Shown: positions 1 to 9,791, counted from the stretch's first letter. The stretch: 38,287 bases of DNA from Peribacillus huizhouensis (GCF_014138605.1 NZ_JACJHX010000026.1:1-38287), one strand, 5' to 3'. Made by a program: numbers and translations. Notes: generated by a model not told the origin, from the sequence alone.

Positions 1-145
1 GGAAAAGCGTGTTGAGGGAGACCCCGCAAGTGCAAAGCACTGAGGAGGCTTCTGAGACCGCCTCTACAACGGAAATCAACCCGGGTTATTAGTGTGAAAA
101 TGATTGAAAAGCAACAAAGTATGTGAAAACAGCCTTTTTTTAAAA
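1..145 (+). repeat. R1 intergenic repeat, truncated at the window edge
   Basis: The stretch has the two conserved parts of a GC-rich intergenic repeat common in Bacillaceae: a head containing CACTGAGGAGGCTTCTGAG and CGGAAATCAACC (about 38-80), and a tail AAAAGCAACAAAGTATGTG (107-125). The head recurs at 8151-8253 and, reversed and degenerate, at 17224-17317. The tail recurs alone at 10120-10148. Nothing here reads as a gene. The true left end lies outside the window. Confidence 0.6.
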
Positions 146-169
146 CTGCTAACCAGTGGAGGAATACTT

Positions 170-757
170 ATGACAAATTTTCACGCATTAGCCATAGATT
201 TTTATGAAAAATCAACCTTGGATCTCGCAAAATCTTTACTTGGCTGTTTATTGGTAAAAGAGACATCTGAAGGCATTTGTTCAGGATATATCGTCGAGAC
301 AGAAGCTTATATAGGACCTGAAGATCGCGCCGCCCATAGTTTTAACAATCGGCGAACGAAGCGGACAGAAATAATGTTTGGCCATTCTGGATTGGTATAT
401 ACGTACCAAATGCATACTCATACACTGGTAAATGTCACGAGTGGTGGAGTTGATAAACCCGAAGCCATCCTCATTCGAGCTTTGGAACCAATCGAGGGGA
501 TTGAATTGATGCAGCAAAGGCGTGGCTTGCAAACTGAGAAGAAGCTGACGAATGGCCCCGGGAAATTAACAAAGGCACTTGGGATTACGATGCAGGACTA
601 TGGCTTGTGCTATACGAAACCACCGATTTATATTACACCAGGTATATTACCCAAACATATTTCTAGTGGACCTAGAATCGGCATCGGAAACAGTGGTGAA
701 GCAAAGGACTATCCATGGCGTTTCTGGATTACAGGAAATTCGTATATCTCCAAGTAG
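170..757 (+). CDS. DNA-3-methyladenine glycosylase, AAG/MPG family
   Basis: This 195-residue protein should excise 3-methyladenine and other alkylated purines as the first step of base-excision repair in the cytoplasm. Near the N-terminus it has the ETEAY motif (residues 43-47) that carries the family's catalytic glutamate. It also has YTYQMHTHTLVNV in the middle, NGPGKLTKALGI, and a C-terminal GPRIGI...YPWRFW block. I recall the same features in the B. subtilis homologue YxlJ. The ATG at 170 is preceded by GGAGG at the right distance. The open frame continues back to 104, but that part overlaps the R1 tail and has no ribosome site. It stands alone and converges on the RDD gene. Confidence 0.93.
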   Translation: MTNFHALAIDFYEKSTLDLAKSLLGCLLVKETSEGICSGYIVETEAYIGPEDRAAHSFNNRRTKRTEIMFGHSGLVYTYQMHTHTLVNVTSGGVDKPEAILIRALEPIEGIELMQQRRGLQTEKKLTNGPGKLTKALGITMQDYGLCYTKPPIYITPGILPKHISSGPRIGIGNSGEAKDYPWRFWITGNSYISK

Positions 758-875
758 CCAACTGAATACTTTCAAGTAATATACCCCAGAAAGCAAATTG
801 GCGAGACAGGATGAACATTCTCTAGATGTGTATCGATCAATGAAATGGGCCTTTCATGTAGTTTCACGAATAAGT

Positions 876-908
876 AGAGGACCAGACATTAACTGCCTGA
901 TCCTCTTC
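876..908. terminator. Hairpin between convergent genes
   Basis: AGAGGACCAGACA pairs with TGCCTGATCCTCT across a short loop. It lies between the plus-strand glycosylase and the minus-strand RDD gene, so it could serve both. It resembles other hairpins in the window built on GG(T/A)C-GACC-like stems. Confidence 0.55.
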
Positions 909-980
909 CTTTGGAATGTTAAAGTGATAACAATAAAATATAATCAATTCATTTATTTTGATCCAATCGATTATTTTTAA

Positions 981-1523
981 TTACGGCTTATTTTTCGTTA
1001 CATATGTGCCAGCAATTAAGTCGTGAATCGCGCGCTTATCTTCTCGTAGTCCAATCATGAAAGCACTAATTACATAGAGAACACCTGAAAGTAACAAGCC
1101 AATGAATAGCCAAGCAAACCCTTTAAATAATTCACTTACTACCGCATCCGACATCAGATCTTCACTCATGAAGACATCAAATCCAGAAACACCAAATGAT
1201 ACAATAAAGCCAATTATTCCTAGAAATGAAGGCAGTCCATATACAATCCCTGCAATGACATAACGCTTAATCATCGTCCAGAATGTGACCTGGCTCCCAT
1301 CAAGCTTCACTATCCGAACACCAAGTGCCTTTTTCCCAACTGTATAACCATACCAAAAGATAGGAAGCAATAAAGCGTATAAAAATGAAATAATATTGCT
1401 CAACCATTCAGATGTCCCATTCGAAAAAATTGCTCCTAATATTAATCCTAATACGATAAAAATAAGTGCATCAATCACCTGTGCGCCAAAACGCACCCAA
1501 AATCCTGCTTGGTTTTCAATCAT
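981..1523 (-). CDS. RDD family integral membrane protein
   Basis: A 180-residue hydrophobic protein with the three charged signatures of the RDD family. The first is an arginine and aspartate in the N-terminal segment (WVRFGAQVIDALIF, residues 9-22). The second is the loop GKKALGVRIVKLDG, and the third is a charged C-terminal helix (REDKRAIHDLIAGTYV). Three to four membrane segments are visible, with an extra amphipathic stretch around residues 120-145. RDD proteins are often linked to ion transport or stress tolerance, but no specific role can be given. AAAGGAGG precedes the ATG. It is monocistronic. Confidence 0.85.
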   Translation of the reverse strand: MIENQAGFWVRFGAQVIDALIFIVLGLILGAIFSNGTSEWLSNIISFLYALLLPIFWYGYTVGKKALGVRIVKLDGSQVTFWTMIKRYVIAGIVYGLPSFLGIIGFIVSFGVSGFDVFMSEDLMSDAVVSELFKGFAWLFIGLLLSGVLYVISAFMIGLREDKRAIHDLIAGTYVTKNKP

Positions 1524-1753
1524 AGATGTGTCCTCCTTTACTTATGCCACTAACAAATTATATTCAATTATACATAAATATAGAAGTTACAATTATAACC
1601 AAAAGGATATAATTTACTTTTAATAAAATGAACTATGTAGTTGCATAAAGATGCTCACCTTCTGCTTGATACCATCTTAAATGACGTTGAAAGTAGCTTA
1701 TCTATCAAAAAAACCGATTTAATAACACAACACTAAATGGATTAATTATGCAA

Positions 1754-1846
1754 AGGGTTTGGCCTCACAACTGCTATATACAGATTATAGTTAGTATATT
1801 AAATTTTGCTCCTATATACCGTATATAGAGTGCGAGGTCAAACCCT
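1754..1846. terminator. Long imperfect inverted repeat after the RND gene
   Basis: AGGGTTTGGCCTCACAAC...CTATATAC (1754-1781) pairs with GTATATAG...GAGGTCAAACCCT (1821-1846), leaving a loop of about 40 nt. It lies just past the minus-strand exporter stop. This is larger than a normal intrinsic terminator and belongs to the GGTC(A/T)GACC-like hairpin set. The remainder of 1524-1753 holds the RDD leader and nothing else recognisable. Confidence 0.5.
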
Positions 1847-1862
1847 ATTAGGACACCATTAA

Positions 1863-4800
1863 TTATAATGAAATTTCTTGTTCAACACTTTCAACAGCCC
1901 GTTGTTTCTTTGATTTCCTAAAATAAAGTAGCTCATAAATACATGGGATGACGATTAGTGTCAGTAAAGTCGCCATGGCTAGGCCTCCAATGACCACAAT
2001 GGCTAGACTTTGTGAGACTAAGCTTCCAGTTTCAGTTTCTTTCAATAATAATGGAATCATTGCACAGATTGTGGCGATTGCTGTCATAAAAATCGGTCTC
2101 ATTCTAGTAGCTGTTGCTTCTACCAACGCCTCCCGAATGATCATCGTTTGTTCGTTTTGTTTAACGCGATCTAAAAGAACAATTGCATTTGTCACGACAA
2201 TTCCTATGAGCATCAATGCCCCTAGAAGTGCAGTTATATCTACTGATATTCGGCTTATGACAATTCCTAAAACAGCTCCGATTGCTGCAAGCGGAAGAGA
2301 GCAGAGAATAGCAATGGGTGCTTTAACCGATTTAAAGGTGATGACCATAATTAAAAATACAATACCGATGGAAACAAGCATAATGAGAAATAAATCCATA
2401 AAATCATCTGCTTGCTGAGCACTAGCGCCTCCAATTAAAACATCAACATCTTCTGGAAGGTCCATCCCTTCTTGATCCTTTTGATCCCCGAATATCTCAA
2501 GATTCACCTTGCTTGATATTTCAGATAGCTTTGCAGGATCGACAGAAGCCGTTACCCGTAAGTAGGTTTCTCCGTCTTTATGGAACTGATTAGTTGAACG
2601 CTCTTCACTTTGTAATGAAGCGATAGACGATACTGGTACGAGCCCGGTAGCTGTAGAAATCGGAATATTTTTCAATTCTTCAGTTGTTTTCGTATCAAGA
2701 ATAGGCTCCAACAACACTGGTGTTTGTTTGTCATTCAAATTGATCGTTCCAATTGGTGTTTGATTTAACATTATACCAACTTGTTGAGCGATTTGTTCTG
2801 TATTCCCTTTTGAAGGGTCTATTGTTAAGGAATAAACAGTTTTCTTTTCATCTAGATTGGTTGTCACTTCTTCCACGCCATCAATTTTTTCTACTTTTTC
2901 TTTAATAGCGTCGGCTGTTTTTTCAAGGTCAGTTACATTTTCCCCGATTACATCGATTGTGACATTCGTACTAGCTCCTCCCATCATAAACGAGGAAGCG
3001 AATACCTCTAACTGAGCATCAGGAAATTCATTTTTCTTATTTTCCACTTTATCTAGTATCTTTTCTGTGTCTTCTTTATCATGTAACAAAATACTTAAGG
3101 TCGCTTCGGTAGGTGATCCAACATAGCCGAACTGAGCTGCTTCAGCCGGAGACCCTACTTGTGAGAATACATAATTGACCTCATCCATTCCACTTACCCA
3201 TGATTCTAGTTCAATCGTCTTTTCTTTTACTTCTTCAATAGGTGTATCATTCGGATAACTTAGTGTAGCAACGACATAGTCAGCAGAAGAATTATCAACC
3301 GCACCCTTAGGGATGACAAAATAAGTTCCGATCGAACCGATAAAAAGAAGGAATGAAATCAAGAATACAATCCATTTATGATTTAATGACCAAGTAACCA
3401 TTTTGGGGAAATGTACTGCCGGTTTATGTTCAGGAAGCTTTGTATTCTTCAGTAAACCCGCACTCATTAAAGGTACAACGGTCAATGCGACGATGAGGGA
3501 AGCAAGCAAGGAATACGTGACCGTTAAAGCAAATGGTAAAAGAAATTCTTGAAGTCCTCCATTCAACAAACTCATCGGCAAGAAAACAGCCACTGTTGTT
3601 AATGTTGAGGAGGTAATGGCAACTCCTACTTGCTTAGTTGCATCAATGACCATTTGAACAGAAAATTTCTCTGTTTGCATTTTCCGAAAAATGTTTTCGA
3701 TGACAACAATACTGTCATCAACAAGTCGCCCTACTGCAACAGCGACTCCGCCAAGTGTTAAAATATTCAATGTAATACCAGACCACGACAGCAAGAATAG
3801 TGTAAAACAAAGTGATAGTGGAATCGATACAATGGTAATAAAAGTAGACCGGATATTTCGTAAAAATACCATAATGACAATGGTTGCGAAAAGTGCACCA
3901 AGCAGGACTTCTTTCATCATGGTCTGTACAGAGGTCTGTACCATGTCAGCAGAAGATATGTAAACAACAGACTCTTGTTGATCATATATTTCATTTATTT
4001 CCTTCGTTACTTTTTCTACCTCTTTACTTATTGTCACTGCATTTGATTGGCTATCCTTCGTAATGCTTATATCTAAACTATCTTTCCCATTAAAACGACT
4101 AATGAAATTCGCATTCTTTGTTTCTGTAATCGCTGCTATATCTCCTAGCGTTACATTTGGAGCTACCATTAATCCTTTCAACTTCTCTAAACTAGTTATG
4201 TCACCAATCACCTTAATGTTGCTTGTTTTTCCATCAATGATTTTTTCGCCGACAGACAAGGCTGTGTTTTGACCTTGTAGAACCCCCATAACAGCTTGCA
4301 GTGAAATTTGTTTTTCAGCTAATTTATCATTATTAATTTTGACGGATATGATGGAATCTGTAATCCCATACAAATCAACGCTCGAGACACCTTTTATATC
4401 TTGATATAACGGTTGGAGTTTTTCCCGTGCTAACGCCATATTCTCTGGCGTCATTCCATCTTCAAAAGTTACGGCTATATTAGCAATGGGAATCATAGAT
4501 GTATTAAGTTGCGAAACGGTAGGCTTTGATATATTTGGAGGCATTGTTACACGATTTAATGCATCTTGAACGTCTTGTTTGGCTTGCTTCATATCCGATC
4601 CTGCTTCAAAAAATATGTCAACTTTTGAGAAACCATCTCCTGTTGTAGAGTAGACAGATTTCTTTCCATTCACACCAGTTACTGCTCTTTCTACAGGAAT
4701 CGTTACCTCAGATTCCATTGTTTTCGAATCTGTACCTTGACCCATTGCGATAATCGTTACCTGTGGATTATCAGCAGCAGGCAGAAACTCCATTGGTAAT

Positions 4801-4895
4801 CTAAAATAACTAACAACACCAATTATTAAAATTAATATGGTCACTAATGAAACTGCGGCTTTATTACCAAACGCCCACTTCGTTATGAACGACAC
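1863..4895 (-). CDS. RND-family multidrug/lipid exporter, SwrC (YerP)/AcrB-like
   Basis: A 1010-residue proton-driven exporter of the HAE1/AcrB type, acting in the cytoplasmic membrane. It has the expected plan: TM1, a large extracellular porter domain, six TM segments, a second porter domain (about residues 540-830) and six more TM segments. The proton-relay aspartate pair is present in TM4 (VDDSIVV, Asp393-Asp394), followed by the ENIFRK loop. The Gram-positive homologue SwrC of B. subtilis exports surfactin and helps swarming; a similar lipid or amphiphile role is inferred. I chose GTG at 4895 because AGAGGTGAT sits 6 nt upstream. The frame runs upstream to 4937 but has no ribosome site there. 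No membrane-fusion adaptor is adjacent. Confidence 0.9.
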   Translation of the reverse strand: MSFITKWAFGNKAAVSLVTILILIIGVVSYFRLPMEFLPAADNPQVTIIAMGQGTDSKTMESEVTIPVERAVTGVNGKKSVYSTTGDGFSKVDIFFEAGSDMKQAKQDVQDALNRVTMPPNISKPTVSQLNTSMIPIANIAVTFEDGMTPENMALAREKLQPLYQDIKGVSSVDLYGITDSIISVKINNDKLAEKQISLQAVMGVLQGQNTALSVGEKIIDGKTSNIKVIGDITSLEKLKGLMVAPNVTLGDIAAITETKNANFISRFNGKDSLDISITKDSQSNAVTISKEVEKVTKEINEIYDQQESVVYISSADMVQTSVQTMMKEVLLGALFATIVIMVFLRNIRSTFITIVSIPLSLCFTLFLLSWSGITLNILTLGGVAVAVGRLVDDSIVVIENIFRKMQTEKFSVQMVIDATKQVGVAITSSTLTTVAVFLPMSLLNGGLQEFLLPFALTVTYSLLASLIVALTVVPLMSAGLLKNTKLPEHKPAVHFPKMVTWSLNHKWIVFLISFLLFIGSIGTYFVIPKGAVDNSSADYVVATLSYPNDTPIEEVKEKTIELESWVSGMDEVNYVFSQVGSPAEAAQFGYVGSPTEATLSILLHDKEDTEKILDKVENKKNEFPDAQLEVFASSFMMGGASTNVTIDVIGENVTDLEKTADAIKEKVEKIDGVEEVTTNLDEKKTVYSLTIDPSKGNTEQIAQQVGIMLNQTPIGTINLNDKQTPVLLEPILDTKTTEELKNIPISTATGLVPVSSIASLQSEERSTNQFHKDGETYLRVTASVDPAKLSEISSKVNLEIFGDQKDQEGMDLPEDVDVLIGGASAQQADDFMDLFLIMLVSIGIVFLIMVITFKSVKAPIAILCSLPLAAIGAVLGIVISRISVDITALLGALMLIGIVVTNAIVLLDRVKQNEQTMIIREALVEATATRMRPIFMTAIATICAMIPLLLKETETGSLVSQSLAIVVIGGLAMATLLTLIVIPCIYELLYFRKSKKQRAVESVEQEISL

Positions 4896-5330
4896 TTCTA
4901 CATCACCTCTGAAAAAATAAATTTTACACCGATACAAATATTACCATAAAACCACTGAAAAAGTACTCATTATTCCCTTAATTATAAAAATTAACAATTT
5001 TACATTTTGTTCATAATTCCTCCTCATTAACTAACATATACCTTACATGTTCATTTTAGAAAAATATGACATGAAAAACATGGAGCCCTAGGATTATCTT
5101 TTTCTAAGTCTCGAGACGTAGGAGCATAGGATGAAAAGGGAAGGGAGATTACCTTGCTTCGATTCAAACAGTACTCAGGAAATCCAGAAGAATCATGCGA
5201 GAGTAAAAAAACTGTACGACTCATTACTGTATAAAAATTCCCTATTTTTTGCATTACATCTATGACCGTGTCTTGGTCTTCTTCTTCTTCATGAGCTCGA
5301 ATCAGAGATTCATGATTTACTATAGAAACA
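4896..5330. other. Intergenic stretch without a convincing gene
   Basis: AT-rich leader of the exporter followed by sequence of unknown nature. A 67-codon frame on the minus strand (5051-5254) has no ribosome site and an odd, low-complexity-free composition that matches nothing I know. I see no RNA gene or transposase remnant. Confidence 0.4.
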
Positions 5331-5379
5331 CAAAAAACCTTATCACATCCTCCACAATGCCAAGAATGTAATAAGGTTT
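5331..5379 (-). terminator. Intrinsic terminator for the M20 gene pair
   Basis: On the minus strand AAACCTTATTACATTC and its near complement (arms 5364-5379 and 5335-5350, 14 of 16 positions paired) are followed by a U-rich run (complement of the A-run at 5332-5337). It lies about 230 nt past the amidohydrolase stop, after the R3 repeat. Confidence 0.65.
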
Positions 5380-5473
5380 GATATTATGATATGAGTAAAT
5401 GAATGAAACTCAATTCTCATTTCATGTAATAGATTGCAAAAACGAAGTCATACTTCTTTTTCATGAATGATGT

Positions 5474-5610
5474 AGGGACAGGGCTTCGGCTTACTAATCT
5501 AGCCAATTTACTTGCAGATATACGTACTTTATTAAGAAAGTTCTTCAAAGTCCGGCTCCGCACCTCCACCATTACAGGATGGATCCTTCATGGTAAATGA
5601 TGGCGTTTTG
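5474..5610. repeat. R3 repeat copy next to the amidohydrolase stop
   Basis: This segment aligns over most of its length with 25226-25386. Shared blocks are GGCTTCGGCT/GGACTTCGAG, TAGCCAAT..ACTT, TATAC, TCCGG.TCCGCACC and a closing ATGGTGGCG-like block followed by TTTT. Both copies lie just downstream of the last gene of a minus-strand operon. The TCCGCACC(G)CCA core links it to the R2 hairpins at 28.8 and 31.9 kb. Confidence 0.6.
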
Positions 5611-6798
5611 TTAGTCTAATTCATAATAACTACATACAACCTGCCCAACTGATTTTGCCGCTACAAGAAGGGCATCTTCGTCAATATCAAATTTCGGATG
5701 ATGATTGAAATAAGGATTTTCTACACCTTTTGGAGAACATGCGATGTAAAAAAAGCATGCAGGGAATTTTTCTGCATAGTAAGCAAAGTCTTCTGATGGT
5801 GGTAATGCCGGAAATTCCTTCACTTCTTTAATATCTTTATCATTCATGCTTCGTAGACTTTGTGCAACCTGTTCTGTAAGTTCAGGGTTATTGTATAAAG
5901 GTGGATAATCGGGTTCATACGTAAGCTCACAAGTCACTCCGAATTCTTCTTCAAGGCCTTTTACAAGACGACGAACTTCTTTCTCAATTTTTTCCTTTGT
6001 TTCTACAGTCATATAACGAATATCACCTTCTAGCTCGACACTGTCTTTAATGACGTTGAAAGTACCTTTGCCATCAAAAGACCCGATTGTAATAACACCG
6101 ACATCAAATGGATTTAACCTGCGGCTAATAATGGTTTGGACGGCAGTAACAAAATGAGAACCAGCAACAATGGCATCATTAGCCAAATGAGGAGAAGAGC
6201 CGTGCCCGCCTACCCCTTGAACTTTTAATTTGAAATACGCTCTTCCATTGAATGAATATCCTGCATGATACCCCACAACACCTGCTGGACCCATTGGTAA
6301 CAAATGAATACCGTATACAGCATCTAAGTCGTCAATCAAACCTGATTCAACAATACTTTTTGCTCCACCTGGTGGAACCTCTTCCGCATGTTGATGAATA
6401 ATTTTAATCGTTCCTGGAATGGAATCTTTTAACTGAATTATACAATCAGCTAAAACTAATAAATATGCTGTATGTCCATCATGTCCACACGCATGCATAA
6501 CCCCTTCATTTTTCGATTTAAACGGAACATCAGCTTCTTCTACGATTGGCAATGCATCAAAATCTGCTCGTAAACCAATCGTTTTTCCTGGTTTTCCACC
6601 TTTAATCGTTACAATAATGCCATATCCATTTCCAACATTCGTTTGGACATCGACGTCTTTACCTTGATAAAAATCGGCAATATATTGTGCTGTTTTTTCT
6701 TCCTTAAAAGATAATTCAGGGTTTTCATGTAAATATCGACGAATTTGAATGATTTCATCTTTACGTGCCTCTAACATGTCCATTAATTGTTTTCTCAC
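5611..6798 (-). CDS. M20D amidohydrolase / N-acyl-amino-acid deacylase (copy 2)
   Basis: A 395-residue zinc peptidase-like enzyme that probably hydrolyses N-acyl or N-acetyl amino acids, or aromatic amides such as hippurate, in the cytosol. Visible motifs are HACGHDGH (Cys104 and His106, metal ligands), HQHAEEVPPGG (Glu139-Glu140), His165, the dimerisation-domain GGHGSSPH, and a C-terminal NHHPKFDIDEDAL with the last metal histidine. The GTG at 6798 is chosen because AGGGAGGG lies just upstream and it matches the start of its neighbour. The frame extends to 6831 without support. It is a close paralogue of the gene at 6892-8085, 93 nt upstream, and is probably co-transcribed with it. The exact substrate cannot be told. 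Confidence 0.92.
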   Translation of the reverse strand: MRKQLMDMLEARKDEIIQIRRYLHENPELSFKEEKTAQYIADFYQGKDVDVQTNVGNGYGIIVTIKGGKPGKTIGLRADFDALPIVEEADVPFKSKNEGVMHACGHDGHTAYLLVLADCIIQLKDSIPGTIKIIHQHAEEVPPGGAKSIVESGLIDDLDAVYGIHLLPMGPAGVVGYHAGYSFNGRAYFKLKVQGVGGHGSSPHLANDAIVAGSHFVTAVQTIISRRLNPFDVGVITIGSFDGKGTFNVIKDSVELEGDIRYMTVETKEKIEKEVRRLVKGLEEEFGVTCELTYEPDYPPLYNNPELTEQVAQSLRSMNDKDIKEVKEFPALPPSEDFAYYAEKFPACFFYIACSPKGVENPYFNHHPKFDIDEDALLVAAKSVGQVVCSYYELD

Positions 6799-6891
6799 AA
6801 TTGTTCCCTCCCTATTTTTATTCAGATACAATGAGTTACAATTAAATAGATCTATTATTACGAAACAAATATCCAGTTTACAAATGATAAC

Positions 6892-8085
6892 TTATTCTTT
6901 ATTAGAATAACTGCAAATTACTTGAGCGACTGATTTCGCCGCTACAAGAAGGGCATCTTCATCGATATCAAATTTTGGATGATGATTGAAATAGGCTTTC
7001 TCTACCTCTTTTGGTTTACAACCAATGTAGAAAAATGTACCCGGAATTTTTTCTAAATAGTAGGCAAAGTCTTCTGATCCAGATAGCATGTCGAACTCAT
7101 ATACGTCTTTAATATCTGAATCATGATCTTTCAGGCTTTCAAGACTTTCTACAACTTTAGTTGTCAATTCAGGATTATTGTATAATGGAGGATAATCCGC
7201 TGTATATGTGAGTTCACACTTCACATCAAATTGCGCTTCAATTCCTTTTACCAATCGATGGACTTCTTGATCGATTAAATTTTGCGTCTCCTTCGTCATA
7301 TACCGAACGTCACCTTCAAGTTCTACACGATCTTTAATCACATTGAAAGTACCTTTTCCATCAAAAGAACCGATTGTAATAACACCGACTTCAAATGGAT
7401 TTAATCGACGACTGATCACCGTTTGAACAGCTGTCACAAAATGAGCAGCAGCCACAATCGCATCGTTAGCTAAATGAGGTGAGGAACCATGTCCACCTAC
7501 ACCTTGAATGCCTAATTTGAAATACGTTCTTCCTGCCATTGCATAACCACTACGGTATCCTACACTACCCGCAGGACTAGTTGGGAATAAGTGAATTCCG
7601 TAAACCGCATCTAAGTCATCAAGTAGACCAGATTCGACAATACTTTTCGCTCCACCCGGTGGAACCTCTTCCGCATGTTGATGAATAATTTTAATCGTAC
7701 CTGAAATCGAGTCTTTTAACTGAATTAAACAATCTGCTAACACTAATAAATATGCCGTATGTCCATCATGTCCACATGCATGCATAACCCCTTCATTTTT
7801 CGATTTAAACGGAACATCAGCTTCTTCTACGATTGGCAACGCATCAAAATCTGCTCGTAATCCAATCGTTTTTCCTGGTTTACCACCTTTAATCGTTACA
7901 ATAATGCCATATCCATTTCCAACATTCGTTTGAATGTCAACGTCTTTACCTTGATAAAAATCGGCAATATATTGTGCTGTTTTTTCTTCCTTAAAAGATA
8001 ATTCCGGATTTTCGTGTAAATAACGGCGAATTTGAATCATTTCGTCTTTACGTGCTTCAAGTAAATCCATTAATTCGCTTCGCAT
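6892..8085 (-). CDS. M20D amidohydrolase / N-acyl-amino-acid deacylase (copy 1)
   Basis: A 397-residue protein with the same layout and metal ligands as its downstream neighbour: HACGHDGH, HQHAEEVPPGG, GGHGSSPH and NHHPKFDIDED. The ATG is preceded by AAAGGAGATA. The N-terminal half is almost identical to the second copy in protein and DNA. The C-terminal third (about residues 255-365) differs clearly, for example TADYPP versus EPDYPP and DMLSGSEDFAYY versus PALPPSEDFAYY. Changes near the active-site pocket suggest the two copies prefer different acyl-amino acids; this is inference. The MFS transporter gene upstream (start 9791) has the same orientation and may supply the substrate, but a 272-nt gap with a weak hairpin separates them. 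Confidence 0.92.
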   Translation of the reverse strand: MRSELMDLLEARKDEMIQIRRYLHENPELSFKEEKTAQYIADFYQGKDVDIQTNVGNGYGIIVTIKGGKPGKTIGLRADFDALPIVEEADVPFKSKNEGVMHACGHDGHTAYLLVLADCLIQLKDSISGTIKIIHQHAEEVPPGGAKSIVESGLLDDLDAVYGIHLFPTSPAGSVGYRSGYAMAGRTYFKLGIQGVGGHGSSPHLANDAIVAAAHFVTAVQTVISRRLNPFEVGVITIGSFDGKGTFNVIKDRVELEGDVRYMTKETQNLIDQEVHRLVKGIEAQFDVKCELTYTADYPPLYNNPELTTKVVESLESLKDHDSDIKDVYEFDMLSGSEDFAYYLEKIPGTFFYIGCKPKEVEKAYFNHHPKFDIDEDALLVAAKSVAQVICSYSNKE

Positions 8086-8150
8086 TATATCTATCTCCTT
8101 TATAAGTTAAGCTCTTTTCATAATGATTTTTGTTTTTAGTTTTTACCTGC

Positions 8151-8253
8151 TTAGAGGAGTGTATTGAAGGGTGACCCGCCTGTGCGAAGCACTGAGAAGG
8201 CTTCTGAGTCCACCAGCTGAAAGCGAGTACCTGTAACCGAAAATCAGCATATG
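8151..8253 (+). repeat. R1 intergenic repeat, head part
   Basis: It contains GTGACCCGCC, GCGAAGCACTGAGAAGGCTT, CTGAAAGCGAGTACCTG and a degenerate end of the CGGAAATCAAC block. It matches the head of the element at 1-80. The AAAAGCAACAAAG tail is missing here. Confidence 0.55.
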
Positions 8254-8326
8254 TTAAGGTCAGATCACTTCCCTGTATTTCCTCTCAATCAATTGATCTT
8301 CCCTACAACGTTCCAGTAAATTATTA

Positions 8327-8344
8327 GGAGAGAAGACCTCTCCC
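8327..8344 (-). terminator. Weak hairpin after the MFS gene
   Basis: GGAGAG and CTCTCC are separated by five bases and followed on the minus strand by TAATAATTT. The stem is only 6 bp, so it is a weak terminator at best. Confidence 0.35.
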
Positions 8345-8357
8345 CCAATATTCTCCT

Positions 8358-9791
8358 TTAATGACTAGGTTGTGGTTCACCAGTATTTTGTCTTGATCTA
8401 GGTGATGGCTCCTTGGACGTTTTTCCAGCATCACTAGGAATCATAAAAATAATCGAGATGACGGAAAGTATACCGAATATTACGTTGACAATTACCCCTC
8501 CTGTTGCAGCTACTTCAACACTACTAGCAGCAGCAATGGCACCATAAACAGACGCAGAAATTGCAACCCCGAACGCTCCACCTAATGAGCTTGCCATTTT
8601 GTAAACCCCAGCTGCTGCCCCTACTTTATCAGAAGGTGAATTAGATACAGATGTATCTGTAGATGGGGTTGCATAAATTCCAAGCCCAAGACCGAAACAA
8701 GCAAACCCAATAAATACAACTATTGTATAGGAAATGCCGGGTAAGAATGTTAATCCCATCATAGCTACACCTATAGTCGTTATTATGGCCCCCCAAATCA
8801 TTGGAGATTTCGCGCCTTTTTTTTGTAAAATCTTCTCACCGACACGAATCATCGCAAGCACTGCTACTAAATAACCGATTGATAACATTCCTGATTGGAA
8901 TGCCGTAAATCCACGACCGACTTGCACATACGTATTGGCAACAACAAGTGTTCCAGCTACAGCGTTTAATAAGAAGTTGGAATATGTGGCTCCTGCGTAT
9001 GGTTTATTTTTAAATAAAGAGAAGTCAATCAATGCAATCGATTTTTTTATTTCCACCTTAACGAATACAATGATCCCTATGATTGCGATCGCTGCACAAA
9101 TTAAAGTTAAAGAGCTTGTCCAGCCCCAATCCGATCCACGAGTAATAAACAAGTTTAAGGCAAGCATCGTAATAATAAATATAACTAATCCAGTATAGTC
9201 AAATTTAAAAGCACCTTTTGATTCTGCTTTACTTTCTGGAGTATCTTTTATAAGCAACATCGCAAGAAGAGCGAAGATAATAGAAAAGATGAAAATCCAT
9301 CGCCAGCCCATATATGTTGCTATTGCTCCACCAGCAAGTGAACAAACACCTGAGCCGCCCCAAGAACCGATTGACCAGAAACTGAGGGCGCGTTGTCGAT
9401 CTGGCCCCTCATAATAAGCTTTCACTAACGCAATTGTTGCTGGCATAATACATGCTGCTGAAATCCCTATGAGGATACGTCCGATAATCAACAATGCTGC
9501 ACCTTGTGTTATAACAATAAGAAAAGAACCAACAACACTTAAAACTAACCCTATATACGTTATTTTTTTACGTCCAATCTTATCTGCAAAGCCACCAGCG
9601 GCAACGATAAACATGCCTGAAAACAAGGCAGATAAACTAATGGCTATGTTTATTGTTCCGAGTGAAATACCTAAATCTGATTGAACCGCCGGAACGACAT
9701 TGACCATTGATTGAGCAAAGAGCCAAAATGTGATAACCCCAAAAACAATACCAATAATCAATTTATTTGTGCCTTTATAACTTGTTTCCAT
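8358..9791 (-). CDS. MFS transporter, DHA2 (14-TMS) type
   Basis: A 477-residue membrane carrier, probably a proton-coupled exporter or uptake system for small molecules. The family motif A appears after TM2 (GGFADKIGRKK, residues 66-76), and a glycine-rich motif C-like segment is present in TM5 (SWGGSGVCSLAGGAI). About fourteen hydrophobic segments fit the DHA2 length. The C-terminus is a short hydrophilic tail rich in Ser and Pro. The ATG has CAGGGGG upstream. It lies upstream of the M20 pair on the same strand, so transport of amide substrates or products is possible but unproven. Confidence 0.88.
   Translation of the reverse strand: METSYKGTNKLIIGIVFGVITFWLFAQSMVNVVPAVQSDLGISLGTINIAISLSALFSGMFIVAAGGFADKIGRKKITYIGLVLSVVGSFLIVITQGAALLIIGRILIGISAACIMPATIALVKAYYEGPDRQRALSFWSIGSWGGSGVCSLAGGAIATYMGWRWIFIFSIIFALLAMLLIKDTPESKAESKGAFKFDYTGLVIFIITMLALNLFITRGSDWGWTSSLTLICAAIAIIGIIVFVKVEIKKSIALIDFSLFKNKPYAGATYSNFLLNAVAGTLVVANTYVQVGRGFTAFQSGMLSIGYLVAVLAMIRVGEKILQKKGAKSPMIWGAIITTIGVAMMGLTFLPGISYTIVVFIGFACFGLGLGIYATPSTDTSVSNSPSDKVGAAAGVYKMASSLGGAFGVAISASVYGAIAAASSVEVAATGGVIVNVIFGILSVISIIFMIPSDAGKTSKEPSPRSRQNTGEPQPSH

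Noticed and set aside
1948..2418. 156-codon plus-strand frame inside the RND gene
   Set aside because: It is the antisense shadow of a strongly supported gene.
5051..5254. 67-codon minus-strand frame upstream of the RND gene
   Set aside because: No ribosome site, no recognisable family, and no clear codon pattern. Kept as unexplained intergenic DNA.
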